Source of the DNA: Blepharisma japonicum
Lineage: Eukaryota; Ciliophora; Heterotrichea; Heterotrichida; Blepharismidae
Direction: 5' to 3'
DNA length: 64,000 bases
Assembly: GCA_949751835.1 (NCBI GenBank)
Contig: CATKHK010000128.1
Coordinates: 33,700-97,699, forward strand
Below, one piece after another: positions 10,266 through 20,800 of the stretch. A model generated the notes under the pieces. It made no database searches, was not told where the DNA came from, and worked only from the letters and a program-made list of their open reading frames with translations. The position numbers were made by a program, and so were the translations under genes. Numbering within the stretch: position 1 is the stretch's first letter; every line of letters begins with the position of its first letter.

Positions 10266-13200
10266 ATGAGAAGCCAACAAGTCAGTATAGACCAAGATCA
10301 AGTTTCAAATGTCGCATCAGATATCACTGATGATTATACAGGGCCGTCATTAGCTTTATTTGCAAAAATTATATGATCTAAAAAACTTGTCTTTACCCAA
10401 CTCGCCCAACAAGGTGGACTACGGCCACGCGTAAAAATGAGCCCTTCCGAACTGCTATCCTTACTAAAACGCTCCGGAATCACTACAAATATGCATCAAC
10501 TTAAAGCGTTTCTGAGATATATGCAGGTTGAAAGTGCATCTCCACTAGACATAGTTGAAGCTGCCAGAACCCTCAGCAATAATGAGAGTGGACTTACTTC
10601 GATTGAAGAAGTAGATACAGGAGAAGAAAAATTCCCAGTATTTGTACATACTGATAGATATTCTGAAAGGGTTAGAGAAGTATTAAAAGACACAGATTTA
10701 AAAGCATTTTTTAGAGAAGCTACACTTGGGACTGGCATTATGGATGTTGATAGTTTTGCAACAGCAATTTCATTGAAAAGTAATGGAAGGATAAGACAAA
10801 TTGAGGCACAAAAAGCATTTGAAAAAATTGCTAATGGAAATGAAAATTTTACTGAGGAAGAATTTGTGAATGCATTTAAAAATTATGAGAGACCAGGAAG
10901 GACGCTGAGCCATTCAATTAAGATTTTAAAAAATTGACTGAGAGATGATAAACTCACAACTGAGCAGGGATTTGAGTATTTGCTAAGGATCACTGGAGCA
11001 AATAAAACCTTAAATTTTGATCAATTTGTGATAGGGTTGACAGAATTTAATTTTAGTCAATATGAGCTTTATTTGTTATTTCGAGAAATTGATACAAAAC
11101 AAGATGGGGTTATTGATTTGACGGAGTGGATGAATAAAATTTATGAAAGCTCTGGCCCTTATCAATCACTACGTGATATTGTACTTGAAAATAATTTGCA
11201 GACTGATGATTTACTTATTAAAATGGATTTAAAAGACAAACAAAATATTGGCTTAGCTGAATTTGCAAGCATTTTACAAAAAATGGACCCTACTTTAACA
11301 GCTGGAAAAGCTGTAGATTTAGCAAAAATCGCTATTGGTAAGCAAGGATATGTTGATTTACAAGATTTTCTATTACAACTGTCTCAGAAACCTGTTGATT
11401 ATGAAGGCGACTGAAAAGAACAAATTTTAAGAAAAATTCAAAACCATATCAAAGGAAACATCGAAAAAATGAAAAAAATATTTGAAGACGCTGACGAAAG
11501 AAACAATGGAAAATTGCCACTTGCAGATTTCCAGCACTGTTTACATAAAGCGGATATTGGACTTCCTGCGATAGAAATTGAAAGACTTGCCAGAATTCTT
11601 GATAGAAAAGGTGACCATTTGGTTGATTATACAGATTTTTTAGACCATTTAGAAGGAAAGAATTTAAGTCCTCCAGACCCGCTTAAAAAAACTATCCTTA
11701 GGCTTATAGTATTCCTCCGTCAAAATTCTCTCGCCCCAGCTCAGCTTCTTAAAAGATTAGGAGGGAACGTCACAATAGAAACCTTCGCCAAATTCATTAG
11801 AATAAAAGTAGACAAGCGGCTTGACCGTGTCACTGCTTATGAAGTTTCTAACAAATTTGACATGAACCATGATGGGATTATCGATATTGTCGATCTTTCA
11901 GCAGCCTTAAACAGTAAATCCTATGCCTCTTTTTCTCGAAATTCCCCATTTCCAACTGATAAATTGAACCAAGAAAGAGCTAAAGGGATTATCAGAGATG
12001 TAAGAAATGCTTTGATACAGAAAAGAATGAATTATAAAGACGCATTTGCTGCGTTTGATACAAAAAACAATGGGATGCTGACATGCAAAGAATTTTCTGA
12101 TGGAATTGATAAGGTAATAGAGCTGTCTCAGCCAGTGAAAAATGGGCTTTTTGCCATAATGGATAAGCAGGGGATCGGGCTGATTGATTATAAAGCTTTT
12201 TGTGACGTGATAAAAGAAGGGGATGTACATGAAAAAGCGCATGGAGACTCATGGAGCTGGGAAACGAAAATTATTCATATGATAAAAAAATGAATTACTA
12301 AAGAAGGAATAAGCATAGAAAACGCATTCCGAGCTTTTGATAAAGATTTTGATGGAATGATGAGCAAAGAAGATTTACGACAAAGCCTAATCTCAATCTT
12401 AAAGCTTGAAGAAAGAGAAATTCCTTCATCAAGACTTGACAGGCTTTATAAGCTTATGGACAACTATAAACGAAATTCAGTATACCTCGCTGATTTTAAA
12501 ATATTATTTGAAGAAAATAAAGTCCAGGATTGGCGGGACTCAGCCAAGCAGCAGATTGGGCTTTATTTATCTAAAAAATTTCCTGACAGTATAAGATCAT
12601 TTGAATTTGTGTCACAATTGACAGGAAAAGTTACATTTCAGCATTTTGATAAATGAATACAAAAAAATCAAATTTTGCAAGGATTTAACCTGACCAATGA
12701 ACTAAATCAGCAATTATTTGCAAGCTTGGATTTTCACAGAAAAGGATACTTATTGCAGCATGACTGGGATTTAGCTTTTGGAAATATCAGTTGAAACAAG
12801 CAATGCTTAGATGAGCTAAAAGACGCTATACGCTCAACATTTACAGACACAAATAACGCATTTTCTCACTTCCAAAGATACGCAAGAGGCTCAGAGCTTA
12901 CCATTTCTGATTTCTCTGAAGGAGTCCATGCCTTAATCCCTGACCGCTTTTCTACCAAAGATATCAACGATTTATGGCAGCAAATAGTTGGCCCCAACCA
13001 AAGCCTGACTTTTCCTATTTTTAAGCAAGCTTTTGAAGACGTTAAATTTTTATCTCGTCTTTCTTTTTGTAAATCGTCTATGAAATCAAGATCGTTAACA
13101 AGGGAATCTCGAAGAGACCTAAAAACTCCATTTTCTACTTTAAGTTATAGATCTTATGAAGAAGATCCATTAAAAAGACTGCAGTCCATGATTTCTGTTT

Positions 13201-14015
13201 CTAATACCAGGATTGAAAATATTTTCAGTGAAATTGATTCGACTTCGTCTGGGAAAGTTTCATCATTTGAGTTTAGAAAAGCATTGAGGAGGCTGAATTT
13301 AGGCTTAACAGCAAGGGAAATTGATAATATTGTTATGAGATGTGACGCGAATAATAATGGAATTATTGATTGAAAAAATTTTAACAATCAATTTGTAAAA
13401 TCAGGGGTGGAAAACCAAATAAAAGGGATCGCCAGTGAAAAAATAGAAAAATATACAGAAAACATGTTTTCTTATATGCTGTCACCTCGTGATGCTTTTA
13501 ATCAATTTGATAAAGAAAGGTCTGGATATTTAAGTTTTGAAGCATTTGTCAATTTGATGACAAAGCTATGCAAACTGTCAAAGGACCAAATACCTAGCTT
13601 TACAGTACTGCGAGATTTATTTGAAATTATTGATTTACGAAAAGATGGAGTCCTTGACGTAAAAGAATGGATTTCTACCTTTAAATCCCATGCTCCAATG
13701 CCATGGGAAAATTCCCAGCTATACGACGACGTATGTCTCTCAATTTCCAAGCATAGAAAAGGCTTACTTCTCACCTTTGAAGCTTTATCTGGGACAGGTT
13801 TCGTCTCTTTCACTGAAGCCAAAAACATTATCACCAGCATCCTCAAAGGTACAAAACTTCCAGATATATTATGAAACCAAATCCTCAGAGTTGCCTTAAA
13901 AGATGGCAAAATCGACTATAAGTTTTTACTCGAAGTATACAAAAACCGAGCATTGACCAAACAAATGCACCCTAAAAGTACAGCGAAGCCAGAAGAAATT
14001 TCACTTAAAGCTTAA
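10266..14015 (+). CDS. Large multi-EF-hand calcium-binding protein
   Basis: A 1249-aa protein, continuous only when eight TGA codons (10374, 10935, 11412, 12291, 12654, 12792, 13371 and 13872) are read as Trp. The one at 13371 sits in the EF-hand DANNNGIIDWKNF, where an aromatic residue is normal, which helps prove the code. At least nine EF-hand-like loops are spread along the protein, including DTKQDGVIDLTEW, DMNHDGIIDIVDL, DKDFDGMMSKEDL, DKERSGYLSFEAF and DLRKDGVLDVKEW; several others are degenerate. No membrane segment, kinase or protease domain. Probably a cytoplasmic or cortical Ca2+ sensor or scaffold. The start at 10266 is the most upstream in-frame ATG. The Bet1-like gene follows 32 bp after the TAA. 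Confidence 0.85.
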
Positions 14016-14047
14016 TTTAATAGATGATGTAGGAAATTAATATAAAT

Positions 14048-14371
14048 ATGGATAAGCGAAGAGACAGAGGAATTGAAGACCATGTAGAGGATGAAAACAA
14101 CAAAAAAATAAAAATTTTGCATTCCCAAGTATCAGAAATAAAAGCCGCTGCGAATAATATTTACCAGGAAACAAAAGACAGCAACTCCTTTTTAGATGTG
14201 TTTAATGGGCAGATGGAAAAAGGAAAAGCAGGTGTGAGAAATGTGTTTGATAGGTTTGAAGGGGTTTTAGCTGACAGGAATAATAGGCTGAGCATTTATA
14301 TTGCAGGGTTTCTGACTATTCTTTTTCTTATTGTGTGGAAATATGCAATGTATAGTGGTGAATCTAGCTAA
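14048..14371 (+). CDS. Bet1-like Qc-SNARE
   Basis: A 107-aa tail-anchored protein. A charged N-terminus (MDKRRDRGIEDH) is followed by one SNARE-type heptad helix (about residues 20-78, HSQVSEIKAAANNIYQE ... GVRNVFDRFEG) and a single C-terminal membrane segment (about 82-100, LSIYIAGFLTILFLIVW) with a six-residue lumenal tail. The size and layout match Bet1/Sft1 SNAREs, which act in ER-Golgi vesicle fusion. It follows the EF-hand gene closely on the same strand. Another small Qc-SNARE is possible. Confidence 0.75.
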   Translation: MDKRRDRGIEDHVEDENNKKIKILHSQVSEIKAAANNIYQETKDSNSFLDVFNGQMEKGKAGVRNVFDRFEGVLADRNNRLSIYIAGFLTILFLIVWKYAMYSGESS

Positions 14372-14455
14372 CCTTATAGATTTATTATAGTAAATTTCTT
14401 TTAGTAAAGTTTATAATAATCCTTATAAAATCTTACAATTTATAATAAATTAGCA

Positions 14456-15052
14456 CTACTGCTTACAAAACTTGCTGATTTTCATATAAGTTTCTCGGAT
14501 TCCTCGCATCCTCATCTGTAAATCTGTAACTTGTTCTGTAATATAAGCATTTTCTCGATGAATGTTAAATAGTGGGGTCTTATTTATTTCATTGCATTTG
14601 GATTTATAACACGCAATTGCAGCGTCTTCTGATTCAAAATTCCCATCATCATTAAAAGGAAATCTGTCAAATTCAATTCCTGCATCCTCTTCTGCCTCAT
14701 CTTCCGACGTCATTATTTCGTCAATACATATCGAATGGGAAAGAGGGGTGAAGCCGACAGAATTTCGCTCATGGACACAGCGATAACTGATAATGGACAG
14801 CTTATCAATAGCCTCGTTATTTCGATTCAACTTAAAGCTATAAGTCCGCTGACGATTCCCTCTGATGAAGTTTTCAGATTTTAGGTCTTTGAACAATCCT
14901 GGGCTTTCTGATGACGAACTCCCACAGATGTTGTAGGCTTTCGCATCGTTACTTTCTAAAGAGATTAACCGTGGCCTGGTATTGAGGTTTTTGTCTTTTA
15001 ACGGAGTAAGAGCTGCGCAGTTTGAAGACTTGGGGTTTGAGTAGTTGAGCAT
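14456..15052 (-). CDS. Unknown acidic protein
   Basis: A 198-aa protein of unknown function. The N-terminal 75 aa are Ser/Asn-rich. An acidic patch (TSEDEAEEDAGIEFD) lies at about 115-130. The C-terminal 50 aa are more ordered, with cysteines at CYKSKC and a final KFCKQ. The NRQRTYSFK segment resembles a basophilic kinase site. No domain recognised. Single frame, no TGA codon used. Convergent with the Bet1-like gene (84-bp spacer). Confidence 0.6.
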   Translation of the reverse strand: MLNYSNPKSSNCAALTPLKDKNLNTRPRLISLESNDAKAYNICGSSSSESPGLFKDLKSENFIRGNRQRTYSFKLNRNNEAIDKLSIISYRCVHERNSVGFTPLSHSICIDEIMTSEDEAEEDAGIEFDRFPFNDDGNFESEDAAIACYKSKCNEINKTPLFNIHRENAYITEQVTDLQMRMRGIRETYMKISKFCKQ

Positions 15053-15669
15053 TTATAAATTTCTTAACGTGAAGATACAGTCGAAAAATATCAAAGAAAT
15101 TGGAAAATTTGAAGACATGAGAAAGAGAAGAATTAAGCAGGAATGCGATTAAATTAGATAAATATTATATATAAACTGACTAAAATAGAAAAAACAGAAG
15201 GAGTTGTAAAATTTAGAATAAAATTGGAAATTGTAAGATAGGGGATAAGAGAATAGTGATTTTCTACATCCAATAGCATGTAAACTGAAATAAAAGAGAA
15301 ATAGATTTTTTTCACCCCATTTTAAAATTGAAAGTTGTTGAGACATAAAACCCCAAAATAAATTTTAATTAAATTTTTAAAAATTTTTCTAAAGCCTAAT
15401 TTTTATTTCGTAATAATAATATCAAAAATCTTTATTGATAAATATTTTAATTATAATTATTTTTGCTAAAATTTAGAAGAATATTTCGCATTAGTTTATT
15501 TAGACCAAATTAATCTGAATAAATCGATTATTGATAATTATCTTATTTAATATATAAACTAGCCATATTTAATAATATTAACCATCATAAGCATAATTTG
15601 GGCTATTTTTAAATTTTTTACCTCTGGCTATTATCGACTCCCTATGCCGCGCATTATTATAATTTAAAT
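15053..15669. other. Intergenic spacer, very AT-rich
   Basis: 617 bp between divergent genes. A 65-aa aromatic-rich frame on the minus strand (15149-15346) looks like chance in AT-rich DNA. No RNA or repeat recognised. Confidence 0.5.
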
Positions 15670-16131
15670 ATGCCTAAAAAGGGAAATAACGGAGCCTCCA
15701 TGAAAACCACCAAAGAAAAAGCTCAAAAGCCAGTTACCAAGAAAAAAGCTGAACCAGAATCTGACCAAGAAGAAGAAAAGCCTAAAAAGCTTGATGGTAT
15801 CCAGCCTAAAAGAGCCAGGAGTGCCTACATCTTCTTCTCAACAGAAAAAAGGCCTGAAATTTCCGATGAATACAAAGGTAAAGAAGCCATGAAAAAGCTC
15901 GGCGCAATGTGGAAAGAGTGCTCAGACGCTGCCAAGAAGCCTTACATCGCATTAGCTGAAAAAGACAAAGAACGGTTTGAACGTCAAATGGCCGAATTCG
16001 AAGAAAGCGGGGAATTCCACGACGAGGATGGAAACGTCGTCACAGAGGACAAGCCTATGAAAAGAAGAAGTATGAGTGCCAAAGAAAGCACAGGTGCAAA
16101 AAGAAAGGCAGGAGGCAAGAAAAAATGTTAA
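15670..16131 (+). CDS. HMG-box chromatin protein
   Basis: A 153-aa protein with a Lys-rich N-terminus (about 1-40), one HMG-B box (about 42-115) and a basic C-terminal tail. The box shows the usual features: PKRARSAYIFFS at the start, a WKECSDAAKKPY core with its conserved Trp and Pro-Tyr, then KDKERFERQM. HMGB proteins bend DNA and act as abundant chromatin architects in the nucleus. GC content here is higher than in neighbours and the single Trp is TGG, which fits a highly expressed gene. It is followed 64 bp later by TBCB on the same strand. Confidence 0.9.
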   Translation: MPKKGNNGASMKTTKEKAQKPVTKKKAEPESDQEEEKPKKLDGIQPKRARSAYIFFSTEKRPEISDEYKGKEAMKKLGAMWKECSDAAKKPYIALAEKDKERFERQMAEFEESGEFHDEDGNVVTEDKPMKRRSMSAKESTGAKRKAGGKKKC

Positions 16132-16195
16132 TTAGATAAGGTTTTAATCCATATTTAAAAATAGACTCCAACTTTATAATCAGAACTTAATAGAA

Positions 16196-16913
16196 ATGCA
16201 ATCCACCACAGTCAAGCTTAACATTACACATAGCAAGCGCAGCATGACAGCTATGGAAATCAGATTTGATACCTCACAGACCATAGCTTCCCTTAAGGTA
16301 ATTTTCTATACAGAACAACTTATCAGTTCGATTTGGGACTGCCGCTGAATATATGATGCTGAAGCTTTTCAATGAGAACGGCGAGGTCGTCGCCAATATG
16401 AGTGATAATGATGCCCAGTTGGGGACTTATAATCCTCATGACTTTTATGTGATCCATATCATTGATTTAGACCCTTCAACTGTGAATATTGATAATCTAG
16501 AAGAAGTCCCTAAGTATCAGATTTCAGATGAGGCATATAATCAGAGAGATGACACCTTTAGGAAGTTTAAGGAGCAACAACAGAAATTACACCCAGATTT
16601 GGTCAAGCCTAATAAGGCGCCTGTGGACGAAGAGTTCCAGAGGGAGTTTATTGAGGGGATACAGGTCGGGAATAGATGCAAGATAAATCCTGGGGATAAA
16701 AGAGGTACTGTTAGGTATGTAGGAAAAATACCAGAGGCACAGCCAGGATATTGGGTGGGAATAGAGCTGGATGAGCCACTTGGGAAAAATGATGGGTGTG
16801 TGAAGGAAACGAGGTATTTCCAGACTGAAAAGAATCACGGAATTTTTGTGAGGCCAAATAGTGTAGAAATAGGGAATTTCAGGCCTTATGGAGAAGACCC
16901 AGATGAACTTTAA
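16196..16913 (+). CDS. TBCB: Tubulin-folding cofactor B
   Basis: A 233-aa protein in two exons (16196-16297 and 16314-16913) separated by a 16-nt intron. The N-terminal ubiquitin-like domain covers about residues 1-90. A CAP-Gly domain lies at the C-terminus (about 145-225), with GNRCKINPGDKRGTVRYVGK, a GYWVGIELDEPLGKNDG core and HGIFVRPNSVEIG. The Ubl + CAP-Gly order, length and acidic DPDEL end match cofactor B, which with cofactor E handles alpha-tubulin folding and turnover. The start at 16196 is set by the need for a complete Ubl first strand. Apt for a ciliate with heavy microtubule demand. Confidence 0.95.
16298..16313 (+). other. 16-nt intron in TBCB
   Basis: GTAATTTTCTATACAG. Removing it joins the first 34 codons of the Ubl domain in frame with the rest. 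Confidence 0.93.
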
Positions 16914-17178
16914 ATATTAGGATAAGAATACTATCTATTATAATATCGGCATTTATTATAAAATTTTATATTTAATTTCTCAAGGAAGTGAATTTATATA
17001 TAAATTATAGCAAATTGATCATTTTAAATAAAAAGTCTTACGATTTTTTTTGCGTTTTTACTCGGCTTTTACACATATGCAAGTTTTCTGCTATTTTATT
17101 CTCACCAAATTTGTTTTTAAATTAAAAAGTTGATTCTCATTTACAAATAATGATAATAAACGGATAGTATAATTAATT

Positions 17179-17703
17179 ATGAAGGTTTCGTTGCTGTTAA
17201 TTCTTGCCCTTTCAGCATTCTCATCCAGATTTAGAATATTCAAGCCTATGTTTTCTCTTTTAGAAAAAGAAAACAACAATGCAGGAAATCTTGAAGACAG
17301 CAATGGCACGAAATTAGCCGTTGGAAGTCTATTGTTAGAGACAAGCTCTGAGTTGTTAGGAAGCAGCGCAGACGGCAGCTCTAAAACTGGCAGTGACTCA
17401 TTTTTGGAAATACCAAGAAATGGTGATTCATTTTTACAGACTGAATTGTCTAAAGGAGAAACACGTGTTGGAGATATGATAACTGATGAAATATTTAAAG
17501 GAAATAGTGATTGGTTTATACAAACTGGGATTGAGCTAACCCAAGGAGGCACACGTGTAAGTGATATAGTAACTGATGGAGGATATAATGGGAATGGTGA
17601 TATTTTCTTGCAAACGGGAATTGAGCTAACTAAAAGTGATACTCGTTCAGAAGACATGATTTCTGTAGATGGCTTTAAAAGCAGCAGCGAAGATATTTTT
17701 TAA
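17179..17703 (+). CDS. Secreted tandem-repeat protein
   Basis: A 174-aa protein with a clear signal peptide (MKVSLLLILALSAFSS). The mature part is Ser/Gly/Asp/Thr-rich. From about residue 74 there are three copies of a roughly 30-aa repeat (90-bp period), with the theme F(L/I)QTGIELT ... TR..D(M/I) ... G(D)(I/W)F, the last copy ending in SSEDIF. No cysteines and no membrane segment. It may be a secreted or extrusome/cortical-granule content protein (inference from signal plus repeats). The repeats are diverged at DNA level, so the expansion is not very recent. Confidence 0.7.
   Translation: MKVSLLLILALSAFSSRFRIFKPMFSLLEKENNNAGNLEDSNGTKLAVGSLLLETSSELLGSSADGSSKTGSDSFLEIPRNGDSFLQTELSKGETRVGDMITDEIFKGNSDWFIQTGIELTQGGTRVSDIVTDGGYNGNGDIFLQTGIELTKSDTRSEDMISVDGFKSSSEDIF
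17398..17703 (+). repeat. 90-bp coding tandem repeat, about 3.3 copies
   Basis: Imperfect tandem repeat within the secreted protein gene; period about 90 bp, recognised from recurring ACACGTGT and CAAAC(T/G)GG(G/A)ATTGAGCTAAC blocks. Confidence 0.7.
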
Positions 17704-17866
17704 TGAAGTTTACTAGCAATAATAGCATAAACAATTTTCATAAATTTTTGTAATAAATAATTTTGTATTTTTTATTTTTAACATTACTTAATATTTCATA
17801 AAATCTCTTAGCTTGCCATGCCTAATATAAAATTTTAATGCTTAATTCAAATAATAGTTATCTAAA

Positions 17867-20800
17867 TTATCGGATTTTTTTCTTGACTTTATCCACCATA
17901 TCATTCACATGTTTCATCGCCTTCATCAACTGATCAAACTGTGACGTGTCCACATTTTCAGCAATTTTTTCTACCCTTCTCACTCTCTGCAAAATCTGGT
18001 CTAATAGTGACAAATCAGATTTTTCTCCATCTTTGCCTATTTCTCCACCAATTCTAAGGTTGCTTTCTATATCTTCTTTAGGCTCCCACAATTTCAGCTC
18101 TACACCGCTATAGGAAATAATTTTCAGTCTTTCTTGTTCTTCCTTGTCTTGCTGCTCAATAAGTTTAAGGTTTTCTTCCTTGTATTTCTGGATCTGTGAG
18201 CTGATTTTTTCTTGGTATTTTTGCTTTCTTTCGTCGAGTTTAGCTTGAAGACGGTTTTTCTGACGGGTTCGCTCGTCTTCCATTGATTTTTCCCATTCGT
18301 CCATTTCTTTTTGGTGCTGCTTGAGCAATTCTTCCATTTTTTCAGGCGAAATTCCTCTTTCTTTCATGACTTCGACCATCATTCTTTGTCTTTCTTCCAT
18401 AATTCGACGCTGCTCTTGGATTTCTTCAAGCCTTCTTTGCTTTTCTTCAACTTCTTTGAGCTGCTCTTGGATGCTGTTGATTTCGAGCTCTTTTCTTCGT
18501 TCGAATTCTCTAAGCTCTTGGCTTCTGAGGTCTAATTCTCGTAGCTTTTCTGCATATAATCTCTCGTTTTCTGACCTCAGCTTGTCTATATCCTTTTCCA
18601 TATCACTTAAGTTTGCATTGGCCATTCTTGGGTCGCTTTCACTGATTTTCTTGAAAATTTCAGCATTTTCTTTCATATGAGTGTCAGCCAAATCGTTGAA
18701 TTTTTGTCTGAATTCATCTTCGACGTCACGCCAAGCTTGATCTTGCTCTGCATTGAGCTGAGCCATATTATTAAACTCTAACTGATTTTGAGCTTCTTTT
18801 TCACGCGCTTCAAGCTCCTCAGTTTTAGCTTGGAGTTCATCAGGTTTAAGCTTGCTTTTCTTGAGAGCTTCACGTTGGGCTAAGTATTGTGCACGAAGAT
18901 TGGCACGCTCTACCGCTTTAATGTTGACAGCAGCTTGGATTAAAGTGTTTTGTCGTTCACGTAATTTTCCATGCTTAAGAGCTGTCAGTTCACCAATTTC
19001 TCTGTCATGTTTGGCTTCCAGTAGCTGTCTTGCAAGACCTATAAGCTCTTCTGGAGACATATTTCCTGTGTTTTCAAGGATATCTTCCATTTTTCTCATC
19101 TCAATGTTGCTTCTTGCATTTCTTTCAGCTTCTTTTTGCTGCATTTCTATATCAAACCGTTCTCTATCTTGCTTTACTTTAATTTGGGCTTCTTTTTCAG
19201 CTCTTCTTCTCTTTCTGTCAAGGAGCCTTTGCTTGAGGTCGGTTTCTTGTTTTCCTTTTTGAATTCCAATGGCTTCGTCTAGCCTATTAATTTCCTTCAA
19301 TATTTGGTCTTTTTCAGTCTGGCTACTTGCATTTTCTAAGGCTTTAATAAGTCGCTCTTTTTCCTCAGACTGTGCAGCTTCTTCTTGGTCTAGCATATTA
19401 TCAATTTGTAAGAGCTCTTGCTGATGAACTTCTTGAAGTCTAACTAAATCTTGGTCGTATGCTTCTCCAACATCTTCTATTTCTCTTTTCTCATCTTCAT
19501 TAAGCAAAATTTCTCCATTTCCTTCAGTAAAAGCCAACAAAGTATTTCTTTCAAGCTGGGCCAGTTCTTCTTGATGTCTTTCCTCCATCTCTTTTTTCTT
19601 CTCTTCATGATTTGCATTAACTCTTCCCAGTCTTCCTTTTCTTCTTTCCTCTAGCCTTTTGAATAAATCGGCCTCTTGCTGTTTCTTATGAGCAGTCAGC
19701 TGGTCTTCAATTCTTTTTGCTTCAATTTCAAAGTTCTTCATCAGTGCATCTGTTTCCTGCTGGTTTTTAGAGTTTGCTAAATCGTTTTGCAGCTGCGTGC
19801 GGATTTCTAAAAGTCTCTGTTCTACTTCTTTTCTGGTCTCTTTTTTGTAGTTTTCTTTCTCATTTAAGTAGTCTTCATTGATAATTTCTACTTCATCTTT
19901 AAGCTCTTTTTCTATAGCTTCCTTCTCTTCCTTTTGTCTAGCAATTATCTCAGCTTTTTTAGGCTCATAGTAAGCTTTTTCTCTTTGAGCAGCTCTTCGT
20001 TTTGCTGCTCTTTCTTGAAGACGCTTATTCAGTTCTGATTGAGAATTTTGTATATCAGCATTAAGAAGCTGATCCAGTCTTTGCATGTTAGCATTTAGCT
20101 CGCCAATCAATTCTTGCTTATCATGTTCCATTAAGTCTGGATTATTTTGGATATCTTTGCTCAAAATTTCAGTATTTTTTACTTCTATTAGTGTCTCTTT
20201 CCTTAAAATTTCAGCTACAGCATCATTATAAGTTGTAGGTATTTCTTCATCAATATTGGCTTCTGGGAGGACAATTTCTTCATCTTCATCAAATTCTGCC
20301 TCCACAATTTTCTGTTTCAATATCTCTGGGTCAATATCAGCCAATTTATCTGCAAGTTGATCTTTCAGTTCTCTGGCTTGTTCCAGCAGCTCATTCAAGC
20401 CTACAGTAGCTTCTTCGTCCTGTGCATCAAAAGCAGCCTTAACTCTGTCATAATACTTGCACAAGTTATCATACATATCTTTAAATTGCGAAGGCTCCAA
20501 TAATTCTTTATCAAAATCAATGCCATCTTCCAAAGACTCCTCAAATGCAGGAACAACAGGCACCAAATTTGACTTAAACCTGCATTTTTTGCAGCAGCTT
20601 CTCAACATTGCATATAACCTTTCTTTAGAGTTCACAGACGCCCAAGCTCTCCAATGCAAAAATGATAAAAATCCTATAATAAGAATAATCAAAATAATCA
20701 ACGCTACAATAATGCCTGCAATTATCCCCCATTGTGGCTCAGTCATGAGATTATCAGCTGCATATATATTTAAAGCATCCAAATTTAAAGAAGTTCTAGC

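Noticed and set aside
10203-10310. Alternative upstream start MKWKPSKPK for the EF-hand gene
   Set aside because: It is in a different frame, and no acceptable 15-16 nt GT..AG intron joins it to the gene.
15149-15346. 65-codon minus-strand frame
   Set aside because: Phe/Tyr/Leu-rich sequence of the kind AT-rich DNA produces by chance; no domain or partner.
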